A stretch of 64,000 nt of DNA from Formicarius rufipectus (taxonomy: Eukaryota; Chordata; Aves; Passeriformes; Formicariidae), in assembly GCA_013399695.1 (NCBI GenBank), contig VXAU01002072.1:496001-560000 (forward strand), written 5' to 3'. Shown in pieces: positions 49,421-61,356 of this stretch. The notes beneath the pieces were generated by a model. It made no database searches. It was not told the origin of the DNA and saw nothing but the letters and a program-made list of their open reading frames with translations. The translations under genes were made by a program, and so were the position numbers. The first letter of the stretch is position 1; every line of letters starts with the position of its first letter.

Positions 49421-50477
49421 TCAGACATCTGTTACAATACGCTTGGTTGGTTTCCAAGGAGCAGATAGCTGAGCACATCAAATACAGAAGACTAAGTAGC
49501 AGGAAGACAATCCCATCTTCCTTTAAAGCCATGGCATTTCTCTCAGGTGTCACTCTTCTATTGCAAAACCAGAAACTACTGCCAGCTTACAGACTGACTT
49601 TGAGAAATACAGAGGGGTTTTCCTACAATACTCAAGCCTAGTGGAAACTTTTGCTGCAGTCCAATTAAAATATTATGAATACCAGCCAGCCTGTTGTCAA
49701 CTCCAGTAAACTTTTTCAACATATGGGGTGGAGGGCTGGTTTTTAATGCCTTTCTTTCCCTGAGCAAGAGAAACTGAAGTCAATACAAGGGTAACAAGCT
49801 CATCACTTTGGTGATAACCAATGTGTGTAGAATCCAAAGAAACCAATGTCTATTTATGGGTTTGGAAACTGATTGCAGCAAATTTCCACTACTCACTTAG
49901 AGAAGAGGGTGCTTGACAACTCTGGAAGTCTAGGAAATTAGAGACAGTCAAAATAATTCCTCTGAAAAATTATTTCTTCAGTGACAGCACAGTAAGTTTT
50001 GGCGATCTTCATGTTGTAGCAAATGTCTCACGAAGTCTTACACCTTTATTTACTTTGTCTTATTCACAAGCAAGCCTCTAGTTCTTCCCTGTATGCAAGT
50101 TTTTAGGGCAAGCCAGCTGGTAGAGAGAAAAAAAAGGGAAATGAAGTATTCACTGGAACTTTGGGAATTGGTGTTTCTTGTTGGTCTCAGGAGAGGATCA
50201 CGAAAAAAAGCTGTAGGCAGGAGCAAGAATTGTTCAAAGACCTCAGTTTTTCATTAATGAGAACTCCCAGTCAGAACCTCACAGCATTTCCTTGATGGAA
50301 TAATAAATAATAAGATAATCATAAGATAGAAGATATGAAAGCTTCCTCCACTAAGCTGCTGTCCTCAGCTGATTATAACAGCAGCTGGTTCAAACCAAAA
50401 ACTTCCAACACCCTTAAAAGGCAAACTCCCAGTTGAGGGACATGTGCCTTTCAAATTCATGCAACAGGGACACTGTT
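49421..50477. other. Non-coding unique sequence
   Basis: No supported gene. AT-rich intron-like sequence between the candidate minus-strand exon and a reversed CR1 copy. It shows ordinary complexity and no further CpG cluster, so no partner exon for the candidate at 49.3-49.4 kb is visible here. Confidence 0.5.
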
Positions 50478-51020
50478 ACAGTGTTTCACCACCCCCATCA
50501 TAACAAATCCCTTCCTTATATCCAAAATAAAGCTCCCTTGTTTTAGTTTAAAATCATTACCCCTTGTCCTATCACTACAGGCCCCACTAGTTTTTCCCTA
50601 TCCTCCTTATAAGCCCCCTGTAAGTATTGAAGAGCCACAATAAGGCCTCCCCAGAGCCTTCTTTTGTCCCAGCTGAACAACTCCCTCAGCCTTGCCTCAT
50701 AGGAGAGGTATTCCATCCCTCTGATAATTTTCATGGTTCTGCTCTGGACCTTCTCTCACAGGTCCTTATCTTTCCTGTGCTGGGGACTCCAAAGCTATAT
50801 GTGGCACTCCAGGTGAGGTCTCACCAGAAGAGAGTAGAGGGGCAGAATGCCCTCCCTCGACCTGCTGGCCATGCAGCCCAGGGTACACATGGCTTTCTGG
50901 GCTGCAAGTGCACACTGCCAGCTCATGTCCAGCCCCTCATCCACCAGCATCCAGAAGTTCTTTTCCACAGGACTGCTCTTAATCCCTTCATCCTTCAGCC
51001 CGTATTGCTACCAGGGTAAT
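50478..51020 (-). mobile_element. CR1 LINE fragment, reverse orientation
   Basis: The plus strand carries the reverse complement of the CR1 3' untranslated region, with the typical order TTAAAATCATTACCCCTTGTCCTATCACTACA, AGGCCTCCCCAGAGCCTTCTTTTGTCC, CTGAACAACTCCCTCAGCC, CATAGGAGAGGTATTCCATCCCTCTGAT, CTCCAGGTGAGGTCTCACCAGA, GACCTGCTGGCCATGCAGCCCAGG and GGCTTTCTGGGCTGCAAG. About 540 bases survive. The terminal ATTCTATG repeats are not seen at the left end, so the 3' tip is missing or degraded. The open frame of 130 codons on the plus strand here is antisense to the element and not a gene. Confidence 0.93.
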
Positions 51021-54000
51021 CAAGGCAGTCAAATAAATGGAAGCACCAAAAACTGGAGAAATTTTACAACATGCTGCACATAGATGTAAACAGGAAGGGA
51101 CAAGAAAACTTGTGACACCTTATAGTACAAACCAATAAACACTTCACCAGCTGATGCAAGTGAAGCTGCACAATTTTGGCTTGCTTAAGAGCAAAACTGG
51201 CTGCCAGTGCTTCAAGCCTGAAAAAAAGGCTTGTGAACTCAAACCCACATCTGTTAGATCTGTTGATATAGCTGGAAAACACAGACAATACCTGCTCCAG
51301 GCTCCAAGCCTCACCTTGCTCACAGTCACCATGACCAAGCCTAATGCAGCTTCAAGAACTAGGCATGTAGTCCCGCTGGCACTTGCAGAGGAGCCATGGG
51401 ACATGAGCAATCCTCATGGCCCACGGTCCTGTATCATAGAGACCCCACTCCAGAGACAAAATAACCATGCCAGCCTGAGGGCAGCTCTGGACTGAAGCTA
51501 TTTCTGAGGACCAGGCTCAAATGACATGTGTTGGCGCATCACTCCCTAGGCACTCACCAGGCTGCTCAGCAGCAGTTTGTCCAGCTCAATCCTGCTGTCT
51601 GCACCCTGTGCATGCAAACATGCCCTTTGCAGTCGTGAAACCCCTCTGGATGTTTCACTGACCTATATTCCCATGTGTACACCTCACAGAGCAGCACCAG
51701 TGCTCTGTAAGTGCCATTCCTCCCGCACATCACAGCAGTTTTCCACTATGGCCACCACTCACCTTGTGCACTGCAGAAAGGACCGCTTCTAGAACATTGC
51801 CAAGCCTCAGATGAAAACAAAGACCTTTGGCTGAGTATTTAGGCATCACCACAGCTCTGACACACTCGCCAAACAAGTTCAAGAGATGGAGATACATCTT
51901 GGATCACCAGATGTACAGCTGTGCCTGAACAGCAGCGGGGCCAGTACGTCAGGCATGGCAGGAGCTCACTGAACAGGCTTATTAGCCAGAAAAACAGGGC
52001 ACTCTACCAATTAAATTATTAACCTCCAGGCACATTTACACACATCAGACATATTCAGCTTTTCCAGTTTTACTTCTTTTGCTGTACTCAGTGACCCATA
52101 CATGTCACAGCACTGTATGTGGCTAGGAAAACATCTTTATATCATTTTGTAAGTGAAGAAGACCCTAAATCCTGCAGAAGATCATAGAGCAAGACAAGAG
52201 AAGAGCCACAAGATACATCTCCTGACTCACCATACAGTGCTCCATCACATCACTTTCAGTATAGGGATAGTGCTGTGTCTCCACATGCTAATTAAGTTGT
52301 ACAAGTGCAAACAAAGGTGCAAAATATGCAAGCTTAAAGCATGTGGGATTTTTACCTAAGTGTACAGTCTTTTGTTTTCAGTTCAGTTTCTTACGTGGAT
52401 GAAGTTATATGCACCATAAAGTCTTTGTAGGCCATGCTTTAAAAAGTGCAAAGATCTTGCATTTCAAAATCTGTAAATATAAAAGTAAAAAAGGAATTGT
52501 TCAACTTGCACGTACTATTTCCCTTTCCTCTCTGCTCTGGACTAAATACACACTTCCAATCAATGGTGCACTGTGCTCTGTTGCATGTACATTGCCCCGA
52601 AGTCCTATCAAAATGCACAGCAGCAGCACAGATCTGCAGCTGGCCAGGCCCCAGAGGCATTGGATCCTCTGATTACCTTTATGGTCACAAAGTTTTGACG
52701 AGTTAAAGGTGAAAGAGTGACAGTCTTTCATTTCTTGGGTCCAACTAATTAATTTTCTAAGTCAATACTTCTAAAAATCACTTAATCATTTAAATCATAG
52801 TCATGGATGCTTTTTCCTGAGTCTAAACAGGGGAAGTACTGACATAAGTATGCTGGGGGAAGCTCTGCAGCATAGCAAACTCCTAAGTACAGCTCCCACT
52901 GGTCTTCAATGGAAATTATGCCCATCAGTACCACAAATGCTATTGAACACTTATTCCACAATGCACATCTTTCTTTGCAAGCTCCACGATAAGCAGCACT
53001 GCCCTTTGGCAGTGGGGAATGTCTGACTACTTGCCTGATGTAAAGAAAATAGAAAAGTGAAAGAAAGAGACAAAACTGACCTTACTTCAAGTCACAGAGC
53101 AGGGTTGTCTGTATTAATCAGTTCAAAATAAGAATATCAAAGAGAGGTTTCCATAAATTAATATATTTGACAGAGTATTTTGAGTGGCTCAGGGAAGTAG
53201 ATATTACTTTTACATAATTGGAACAAAAGCAGCAGGCAAAGTCAGGAGCCAAAAAGCCTCTAACACTGTGGAGTTTCCCTCAGCAGTTTGTTTTGATCAT
53301 CATATTTTAATTTCACACAGCTGTTAGGTGAACATCATCTTACTCGTATGCTCTAGCACCATCTAGCTTGTGCCTAAGGTAACTAACTAATGTCCATTAC
53401 TTTCTCCTGAAGCAGGGAAATCCTTAATTGTGTAATTTCCTCCAACTATGTTTCGGTTATTTTAGTTACTTTGACATTATAATACAAGTAAAAACAAATT
53501 AGTGAGTACGAAGCAGCCTCACTTGTTGAAGAGGTCCCTTCATCCAGTAATTCCTCCAGCTGTATCCCTTTCCATCTGTTGGTTTCTCTGTTCCCTCCTT
53601 TCTGTGCTTGAATCCTACCAAAGATACATATGTGTGTTAAATATTTCCAAGGTTTACATTTCAAATTTTGTTTGTTTAAATAAGGTACCTTAGAGGAACT
53701 CATTAGAGAAAAACAACAGAGAATGGGTCAAAATAGCACAACATCAGTTCTTATTCCAAATGAAAAATCACCAAAAAATATGGAAAACAGAGAAGAGTTG
53801 CTGCTCATCACAGTCAAGGCTAACGGTCAGTATTGGGAATGACTTTGCTCATGAGAGTTTGAGGTAGTTCCTGGTGTTGCTCATGCCCCACAGAAGCCAC
53901 CTTGATGCACCCTCTGGCTCAGACCTCAGATGCAGGCAAGGCAAGTGAGAAAAAAAATCTTTAGCAAACCACTCAGCAATGTGGGATCTGATGTTTAACC

Positions 54001-55087
54001 TAGATCACCCAGCAAATTATACATGATTCCATTCAATACCTGAACTGACAAACTCTCCTGCCCATATTCCTTCAAATGAAATTCAAAATTAAGGAAACTG
54101 TGATAAGAACCACAATTACCCTGAGGCAGATGTCAGAAAATCCCTGCTGAGAAGTCAAGAGGGCTGTTCTCTTTTCTCTAATCCTTGACAGAAATGCCAG
54201 AGCTTCTACAAGTTGTGAGGGCTTTCTAGTTATGCCACTGCAGGACAATACTTGTACAGACCTCACCTACATTTTTGGGATGCACTTCCAACTGGCTTGC
54301 TCACTTCTCTCTGAAAAGTGTCATGTAGCTGAACACTCACCCATATGGCATGGGTATACACTGCAGCAGAGTGTAATAGAGGATGAGGCTTGCAAACCAA
54401 CTGTGTGCAGTGCCACTGAGGGAGGTCACATTGAACTAGTACTCATGGTATCTCCTTCCTGAAAGAGAGCAGACAGGTCCTAGGACCATGGTGCCTGCAG
54501 TGCTGGTTCTAGCAGTCCTGGGGAACAGCCTCAGCTCCTCCACAGCAAAGGACTTTGGAGAAAAGAAGCTGGGACAGGCATAAATTTGGGGATTGTTGCC
54601 ATTTTTGCTGAGCTGAAGCTCTAGCGAGGAACTTGACTGGCTTGTTTTCCTGACACCAGCTTCATGACTAAATTAGCTAGCGAGGTATAAAGTGGTGATG
54701 CCAAAAGCACAGTAGTGCAGGGAGCCTGGTCACAAGCAGGTGTATCCAGACACCAAGCAAAGCCCATCCTTCTGCTAAGCTGCAGTATAGCTTCACTCAT
54801 TTATAGGAAAGCCCTTAAGACTGTCTGTCAGGGGCTTTTGACTTAATATTGCAAACATGGTAAGTCTCCATGATTTGAGCCTTTTTCATAGAAGGTGATG
54901 AAAAACACAGGAGGCAGGCTCAGCAGGGACAGTGCCCTTCAGAGTGATTTCGAGATCCTCAGCTCAGCATTATGCCAGGGCAAACCATTTTGAAAACCCG
55001 CATTTTCCTGCCTGCAGGTTACAATATGCTCACAGAGGCAGAAAGCTCATTACTGGCCCTAATCTAAAGGCTGTCCTCCCTGACCTG
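51021..55087. other. Non-coding unique sequence
   Basis: No supported gene. A 113-codon plus-strand frame at 51154-51495 and an opposed 88-codon minus frame have no recognisable domain. The rest is AT-rich with small frames only. No LTR or CR1 sequence was recognised. Confidence 0.5.
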
Positions 55088-55300
55088 GTGTCCGCTCCAC
55101 ATGCCCATGCCATCGTTTTCCTGCACGGGGGGCTGGATCCCTTGGAGCACTCCCACCCCTGGGAGCTCATGGGGTGGGCAGTCAGGGCACGTGTGCGGGG
55201 ACGGACCGCGCATCTACCGGCGGCATTTGGCAACACGGTGTGATTTCACAGAGGATGCTCCATCTGTCACTGTGCTCTGCGGCAGAGCTTGACCTCGCTA
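55088..55300. promoter_or_regulatory. CpG-rich patch, possible small CpG island
   Basis: About a dozen CpGs in roughly 210 bases, densest at GTGCGGGGACGGACCGCGC and ACCGGCGGC, contrast with the CpG-poor surroundings. A perfect E-box CACGTG lies at 55188-55193. The patch is smaller than a standard CpG island. A 103-codon plus frame (54932-55243) and 68-codon minus frame run through it without recognisable products. It may be an unmethylated regulatory patch, an alternative promoter or a decayed GC-rich repeat. Confidence 0.3.
55188..55193. promoter_or_regulatory. E-box CACGTG
   Basis: Palindromic class B E-box within the CpG-rich patch (GGGCACGTGTGCGGGG). It is recognised by bHLH-zip factors in general; its use here is unknown. 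Confidence 0.3.
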
Positions 55301-58300
55301 GCACTAAGGAAGTCCCAGCAGATTAACATTTAATGATGCTTTCAGTCTCAGCCCTTCTAGTATTTTATCTCTCAAAGGGCAGACACGGAAGAGATTAAAT
55401 CATATATTATGTACAGCATATGGGTCTTCTTGCAGCCGTCTACTTTAGTATGCTTGGTTTTGACAAATTCAGAATGTTTTAATTCTTTCTGCATCGAAAA
55501 AAAATGTCTACATATATTTTACTCCAGAAACAGAACATCAGTTGCCTCTTGTATACACAGACCGTTTTTGTTTTGATTTGTTTAATCATCATACCTAATT
55601 CAGTTTAAATAAATAAACACAGGGGATATGTGTTTTGGTAGCTCTCTGAACAGAAGCAAGGAAACTAAACCTTGCCAAGACAGATGGATTAAGCAAGCTC
55701 CTTCATGTCACTCTTTGTTGTCTTGAAAAACACATCTAGCCAGATTACTTAATGCAAAAATAAATCCTTAAGGGACAGTAAAGTGAATCAGAAAGACAGA
55801 GTTTCCATTCTTTTTGTTAAGCATTTCTATCCATTTTTTGTATTTTCTGCTTGTGAAGCATTCAGCTTGTGCTCTGTGCCAAGAGCACATGTGGACAAAA
55901 CACCTGAAGGTCTGCTGTATATTCCCAGAGGAACATCAGTGCTACCCCAGAGCAGCAGCTGACATCAGTAAGATTATCCACAAGCACAGAAGATGTTGAA
56001 GAAGCAACACTGTAGTATGAAGGCTCATGAAACATATATATGGCAGAGCCTCTGATGATTTAAGTTAGTATTTGCAGGAAATAGTGAACAGGAAGACAGA
56101 TTTACATGAGAAAGTAAAGGGACAAATGTGATGGCCCAGAAGGAGGGAGAAACACAAAAGCCATCAGAGAGATCCCAACCTCTTGAACATTTCTGGAAGA
56201 TAAGAATTTTAATTTTGGAATGATATTTACCAAGAGACAAGGCAATAGTCTGACTCTTAAAGCAAGTAGATCACAAAGTAAAGTGATAAGACAACTGCCA
56301 AGAAGATAGTTTGTGCTACTTCAGCCCTGATGCTGAAGGGAGAAGCTAGATGGGAATGCAGGAGCCTACAGCAGGAAAGCATTGACCAAATGCTGCTGCT
56401 GGTCTCCTCAGTGGCCAGAGCCCACCTACTATGTGCACTGTAATAAAGAAAATCCCTGAGATGGCAAAGGTCCAATGAAGGTAAAAACTGTGCAGTCATG
56501 AGGGAAAAAATACAGCAATTAACTCACCCCACCCAGTAGCCTTATAGGGTTTGTTTTTTTAAGTAGTGCCTATGAGACTTCAGCAGCCAGCTATGCGATG
56601 CTCACCAGCACCCTGTCAGCAATGAGGTTACCGCAGCAAGCTGCAAGTTTCTTTGCCTGAAGAAATCAGAGCTTAAAAAACTATTATCAATGCCTAAAAA
56701 ACTGACAGAAGTGAATTTGGAAGAGGAACACAGAACTTCTTTTTGCAGCCAAGACCGTCCAAAGTAAGAAAAAGATATTGCTTTTTAAGAATTAAATTGC
56801 AAAATCATAAGGTTGCAGGAGACTCAAAACCAGCCTAGAAACTGAGAATCATTACTCTGAGGACCCCAGCACCTGAGCTACGAGCTCACTAAAGGGATTT
56901 TACTTTAAAAATATACAAGGTTCCATAAAGTCACCCACCAAATTTATTAGAAGAGCCTTCAGTTCTTTTAAAATCTTAAGAGAAAATGCAAAGGAGAAGA
57001 TGCTGCACATGTTTTCTCAGGAGGTATTTTTATCGGTAAATTTTAGAAAATAAGGGAACTTAGCAAAAGTTCAAAGGATAACACTCAACCAAAATAAAGC
57101 ATTCCACAAAGTACTGACTTAGCACATGCTAACCCATGCAATTTAGCATAATCCAACCAATCCAGTCCCAAGGTACCCAAAATATTAATAAAGGGGATTA
57201 GGAAAAGAAGTAAAGAAAGAGAAAGAGAAAATGACAGCTAACACCCCTAGATCCAGCAACCAGAGTGCAGGAAGATGGCAGGTTTGAACAACATGGAAGA
57301 ACACATGTTGCTCCTTCTCTTTACTTTGTTGTACTGTGGACACCTGCCCCTTTGCCCCAAGGTGAGACTTCTGCCCCCCTGGCCATCCTGGGGCTCCAGG
57401 GTGGGGTGGGGAGCAGTGATCCTGGCGTGCCAAGCATTCAGGGGCTGGGTTGGTGAGGTAAGGGGGTGTAGTATGGGGGGAGTGCTGCCCTGGGATTGCC
57501 CAAAGAGACTCCAAGGGGCTGGGGTGTGGGATTACCTCACCTTCATGAAATTTGACCTGTCCCTACCCCACCCTCACACACACACTTGAGTTGATCTGAG
57601 CCAATAATTAATATAATACTGCAGTAACTCACAAGGGGCCCCCTATAAAGGCTTACAGCATCTGCAATAAGATAGAGAACAACTCCATTCACAGATAGTC
57701 AGAACTTGTGCTCAACAGTTCAAGTCACAGCAGATCTGACTCATAGGAAACTTCCTTCTTCTTGATGTCATAGAAGGCTGTGGGTTTAATGCTACAGGTA
57801 TTTCACATCTTCATGGCATATCTCTGTCCTGCTCTGCAGTAGGACTGATACCCATGCAACAGTGAGAGACATGCTGAGCTCAGGCACATCATTCCTCAGA
57901 GACAAAAGCTTCTAGAAAACTTCGGAACCCTGACTCTTTAACCTGCAAATACTACAGCCCCTTGCCAAAGCTCAAAGCAGATGGCAACAGCATGAAATTG
58001 GAAGGCAAATTATTTTGAATAGTAAAAATGAGTGTTTGCAGTTAAGTGCAACTATGGAAATAAACGTGTAAAGCCTAGGACCAAACTGGACTCCCTGCAG
58101 CAAAATTCTGATGAGTAGGCATTATTTATAAGCATCCATCATCATTTTGTGTTCTCCACGTATACATTAACATAGTCCCCAAGAGCAACACAGAGCAGGG
58201 AAGGGAAGAGTGCAGCAAACACCTGTAGGCAGATCTGTTCATCTGTGTAACAGCTTCACTACATACCATCCTTGAGTGTATGATCTTGTCCAAAGTATAG

Positions 58301-60728
58301 GTGGCATAACTCCAGGATACAACCACTTTAATCACCACTAGATGAAAAGATATCCAAACACCTCAGCAAGAATATTCACAGTCTCTTATTAACATTGTGA
58401 GAAATCAGAAGACATCAATTATGGTTAGTTGCTGCCTCATTTTGTTAACAAGAGATAACGGAAAAAATACATGCTAAAGTGATTGCCTAATCATCACATT
58501 AAATTAATTTTTAAAATAATTCACCATGGTCAAATAGTTATTTACAAAAAAGCAACACACAGAGGACATAACTTGTTTGGGGCGAATCTCACCCAGTCTG
58601 AACAGATAGCCTTTGAGCAAGGCAAGTTTACAGAGGAAGAAAGATCAAGACTGTATCCCAGCAGCCTTTGGACTAATTTTAGGAATCAAAGCATCCTTCC
58701 TGCTGCTCCATTGTGTTCCATTTGAAAATGATTCTTGTCCGTTTCCTGTGCATCCTGAGGAACCTCTGATGTCTGAATCAGTGCTTCCCCTTGCAGCAAT
58801 ACCCTGACCCTCTCCATGAAGGTCTTGCATGACTCTATGCCCCCAAAATGCAGGACTGACAACAAGTTCTGTCAGCCCCACCCCCAACGACATTCTTTTA
58901 ATCTAGGTTTTCAGTGAGGAAATGTGTCAGCTAAATACATAACGAATTATTTGTAAGTAATTTAACCCAAAGAGCTTTGGTGCAAACTATGTAAAGTTCT
59001 GCAGATATAACAAAGCATTTAGGATGTAGCTTATTTTAGGAATCCGCAATATGCTTTAAGCAGAAATTGCAACTTGTAAATACTGCATTCTGGCCCAGCA
59101 GATTTCCTTCCTGATAGACCATGACCACTTCATAATTCTAGGGCAAAACCATGAAGATTAATAAAAAGCAGAAAAAGGAATTTAATCAACACAGCCAGCT
59201 GGTCTGCAGTTTGGATTATGTTGTGGAAGGCAAAGCGTAACGTTGAGACTGAATGAAAAATGCAAAGCACTGATTACCCGGCAGACTATCTACCAGCTAA
59301 ATTAACATTAAACTCAAATTTTAAAATCCTGTACTTGTATTATTGTGTTTAGGCAACAGTGATATATTTAACACCAATTAGAAATTAAAAGAATGAGCTG
59401 TGTTTCAAATCCTGTTCATAAAAGTAATTTTCTACCAGTTACTAAGAAGATGACCTATTTTAGATCTCATCCTTTAAAAGTATTGTGACGAGTTCCTTTT
59501 TTGGAGGGAGTAAAGCAGGACACAGGACATCTGGAAAGCTACTAGTGAGGGTTGAGGATAGAGCCTGCTCAAAGCTCAGAAGCAGAGAGATGAAGGCTAT
59601 TTCAATACAGGGGCACACAGCCAAAGAATGGGAGTTGTCTGCAGAGGAACAGCTCTGGGTGCCTGGGAGAAGGTGTCTCCTCCAGGACACTGACCCAGAG
59701 AGGCATCAGAGGCTGCAGCCTGGCTGCTGCTCCTGGTCAGCAGATGTAGGCTGCTGCCAGCTGCTGCAAGGTGGAGGGAGAAGGGGGAAACCAGCTGGCT
59801 GGACCCAGGCCAAGGATCAACAAAAGGCTTGTGTGCCATCGCCACATTGCCCTGCCCAGCCGGCTGCCCTGCCTGCAGAATGCCATAGCAACCAGGGTTA
59901 AAACTGGGTCAGGATTGCCAGTGCAAAACCTGTTAGGGTTTGCACTGAAAATGTTCCTTCATGTGCTGTTTTGACAGAAAACATGCTATTTGGTGAAGCT
60001 GGAGAGGGGAGACTACATTTATTTAGAAATCAGTGAGCAAAGTGCTGTAAGTGCATGAATTTTTCTTTTTCTAACCTACACTGTACCCGGACAAGACACA
60101 TGAGAAATAATTAAAGTGCCATAACATGCCTTGAACCTTACTGAAGTTCCAGGCAGCACCCATGGTGGCCTGGGTGCATCAGCCAGGTTGCTGATACCTG
60201 CTACTGACCCCCTGCTGGCACTCTCCAAGGCTTAAGCAGGAGGGGAAGCAAATAAGTGGACAAATACATATAATCTAGGACTGGGACATGCTTTTGCCTT
60301 GGTCTTTCCTTAGAGGATATTGTTCTTTCAGCTAATCGATTTTAAGAGTATGGGTCACAGTCAGCAACTGCCACTCCAGGTGTTATGGATGGTTTGTTGA
60401 TGTTAATTAAAATTACTCAATCCATATTAGGAGAATTTAACAAATACTATTTATGCATAAGAGCAGGGGAGGGATTGTGGAAATGTAACAGTGAAAAGCA
60501 TTTATTCCAATTACTGGATCACCACTGCACAAAAAAAAAAATTCATACTTTCTCTGGAGAAAAGTATTTTGAGTTAACATACCAAGATCAAAGCATTCAA
60601 ACTGAAAAGCTAAATCTAGACTTATATACTCCTCATTGGGCTGGAAGCCTGGCTCACTGGGACCCAGCAGCATCACCTTTGCCTTTTCAAAGCTCTGTAA
60701 CTCAATTCTCTGTGAGGTTCCTGGAAGC
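55301..60728. other. Non-coding unique sequence
   Basis: No supported gene. It includes a purine-rich stretch near 57198-57232, a short CA run near 57578-57586 and an AT-rich non-repetitive block at 59260-59420 (TTAACATTAAAC, ACACCAATTAGAAATTAAAAG) that resembles conserved non-coding DNA by composition only. Frames up to 138 codons (59485-59901, plus) lie in a GC-richer patch, are Gln/Cys-rich and match no family I know. Confidence 0.5.
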
Positions 60729-61356
60729 AGCAGTGTGACCAGGTGGCCAAGAAGGCCAATGGCATCCTGGCCTTTGTATCAGAAATAGTGTGACCAGCGC
60801 AACCAAGGAAGTTGGCACTTGGACTTGGCACTGCTGAGGCTACACTTCAAGTCCTGTGTCTAGTTTTGGACTCCTCACTACAAGAAAGATATTTAGGTGC
60901 TGGAGCGTGTCCTGTGAAGGGCAACTGAGCTGGAAAAGGGTCTGGAGCACAAGTCTTGTAAGGAGTGGCTGAGGGAGATGGTGGTGTTTATTTTGGAGAA
61001 AGAAGGCTTAGGGGAGATCTTATCACTCTCTATAACTCCCTAAAAAGACACTGTAGGAAGGTGGGGATTGGGGTCTTCATCCAGGCAGCCAGCAACAGGA
61101 TGAGAGGAAATGGCCTCAAGGTGCACCAGGGAAGGTTCAGGTTGAACATCAGGAAGAATTACTTCATGAAAGAGATGGGTAAGCATTGGAACGGGCTTCC
61201 CAGGGAGGTGGTAGCATCACCAACCCTGGAAATATTCAAGAAACTACTGAACATGGCACTTGGTGCCATGGTCTAGTTGATAAGGTGGGTTTTGGTCAAA
61301 GGTTGGGCTTGATGATCTGAGGTCTTTTCCAATCTAAATGATTCTGTGATTCTGAT
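60729..61356 (+). mobile_element. CR1 LINE, 5'-truncated copy
   Basis: About 630 bases match the 3' portion of CR1 in the sense direction: GTGACCAGGTGGCCAAGAAGGCCAATGGCATCCTGGCC (end of the reverse-transcriptase frame region), GAGCGTGTCCTGTGAAGGGCAAC, GAACATCAGGAAGAATTACTTCATG, GGAACGGGCTTCCCAGGGAGGTGG, GGGCTTGATGATCTGAGGTC, CTTTTCCAATCTAAATG, and terminal repeats ATTCTGTGATTCTGAT at 61341-61356. It is the longest and best-preserved of the three CR1 copies. The 103-codon frame inside (60965-61276) is a chance frame in the 3' untranslated region and not an ORF2 remnant. Confidence 0.95.

Noticed and set aside
50627..51019. 130-codon plus-strand frame
   Set aside because: It is the antisense of a CR1 LINE 3' region, not a gene.
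60965..61276. 103-codon plus-strand frame considered as a reverse-transcriptase remnant
   Set aside because: It lies in the CR1 3' untranslated part downstream of the reverse-transcriptase end, so it is a chance frame.
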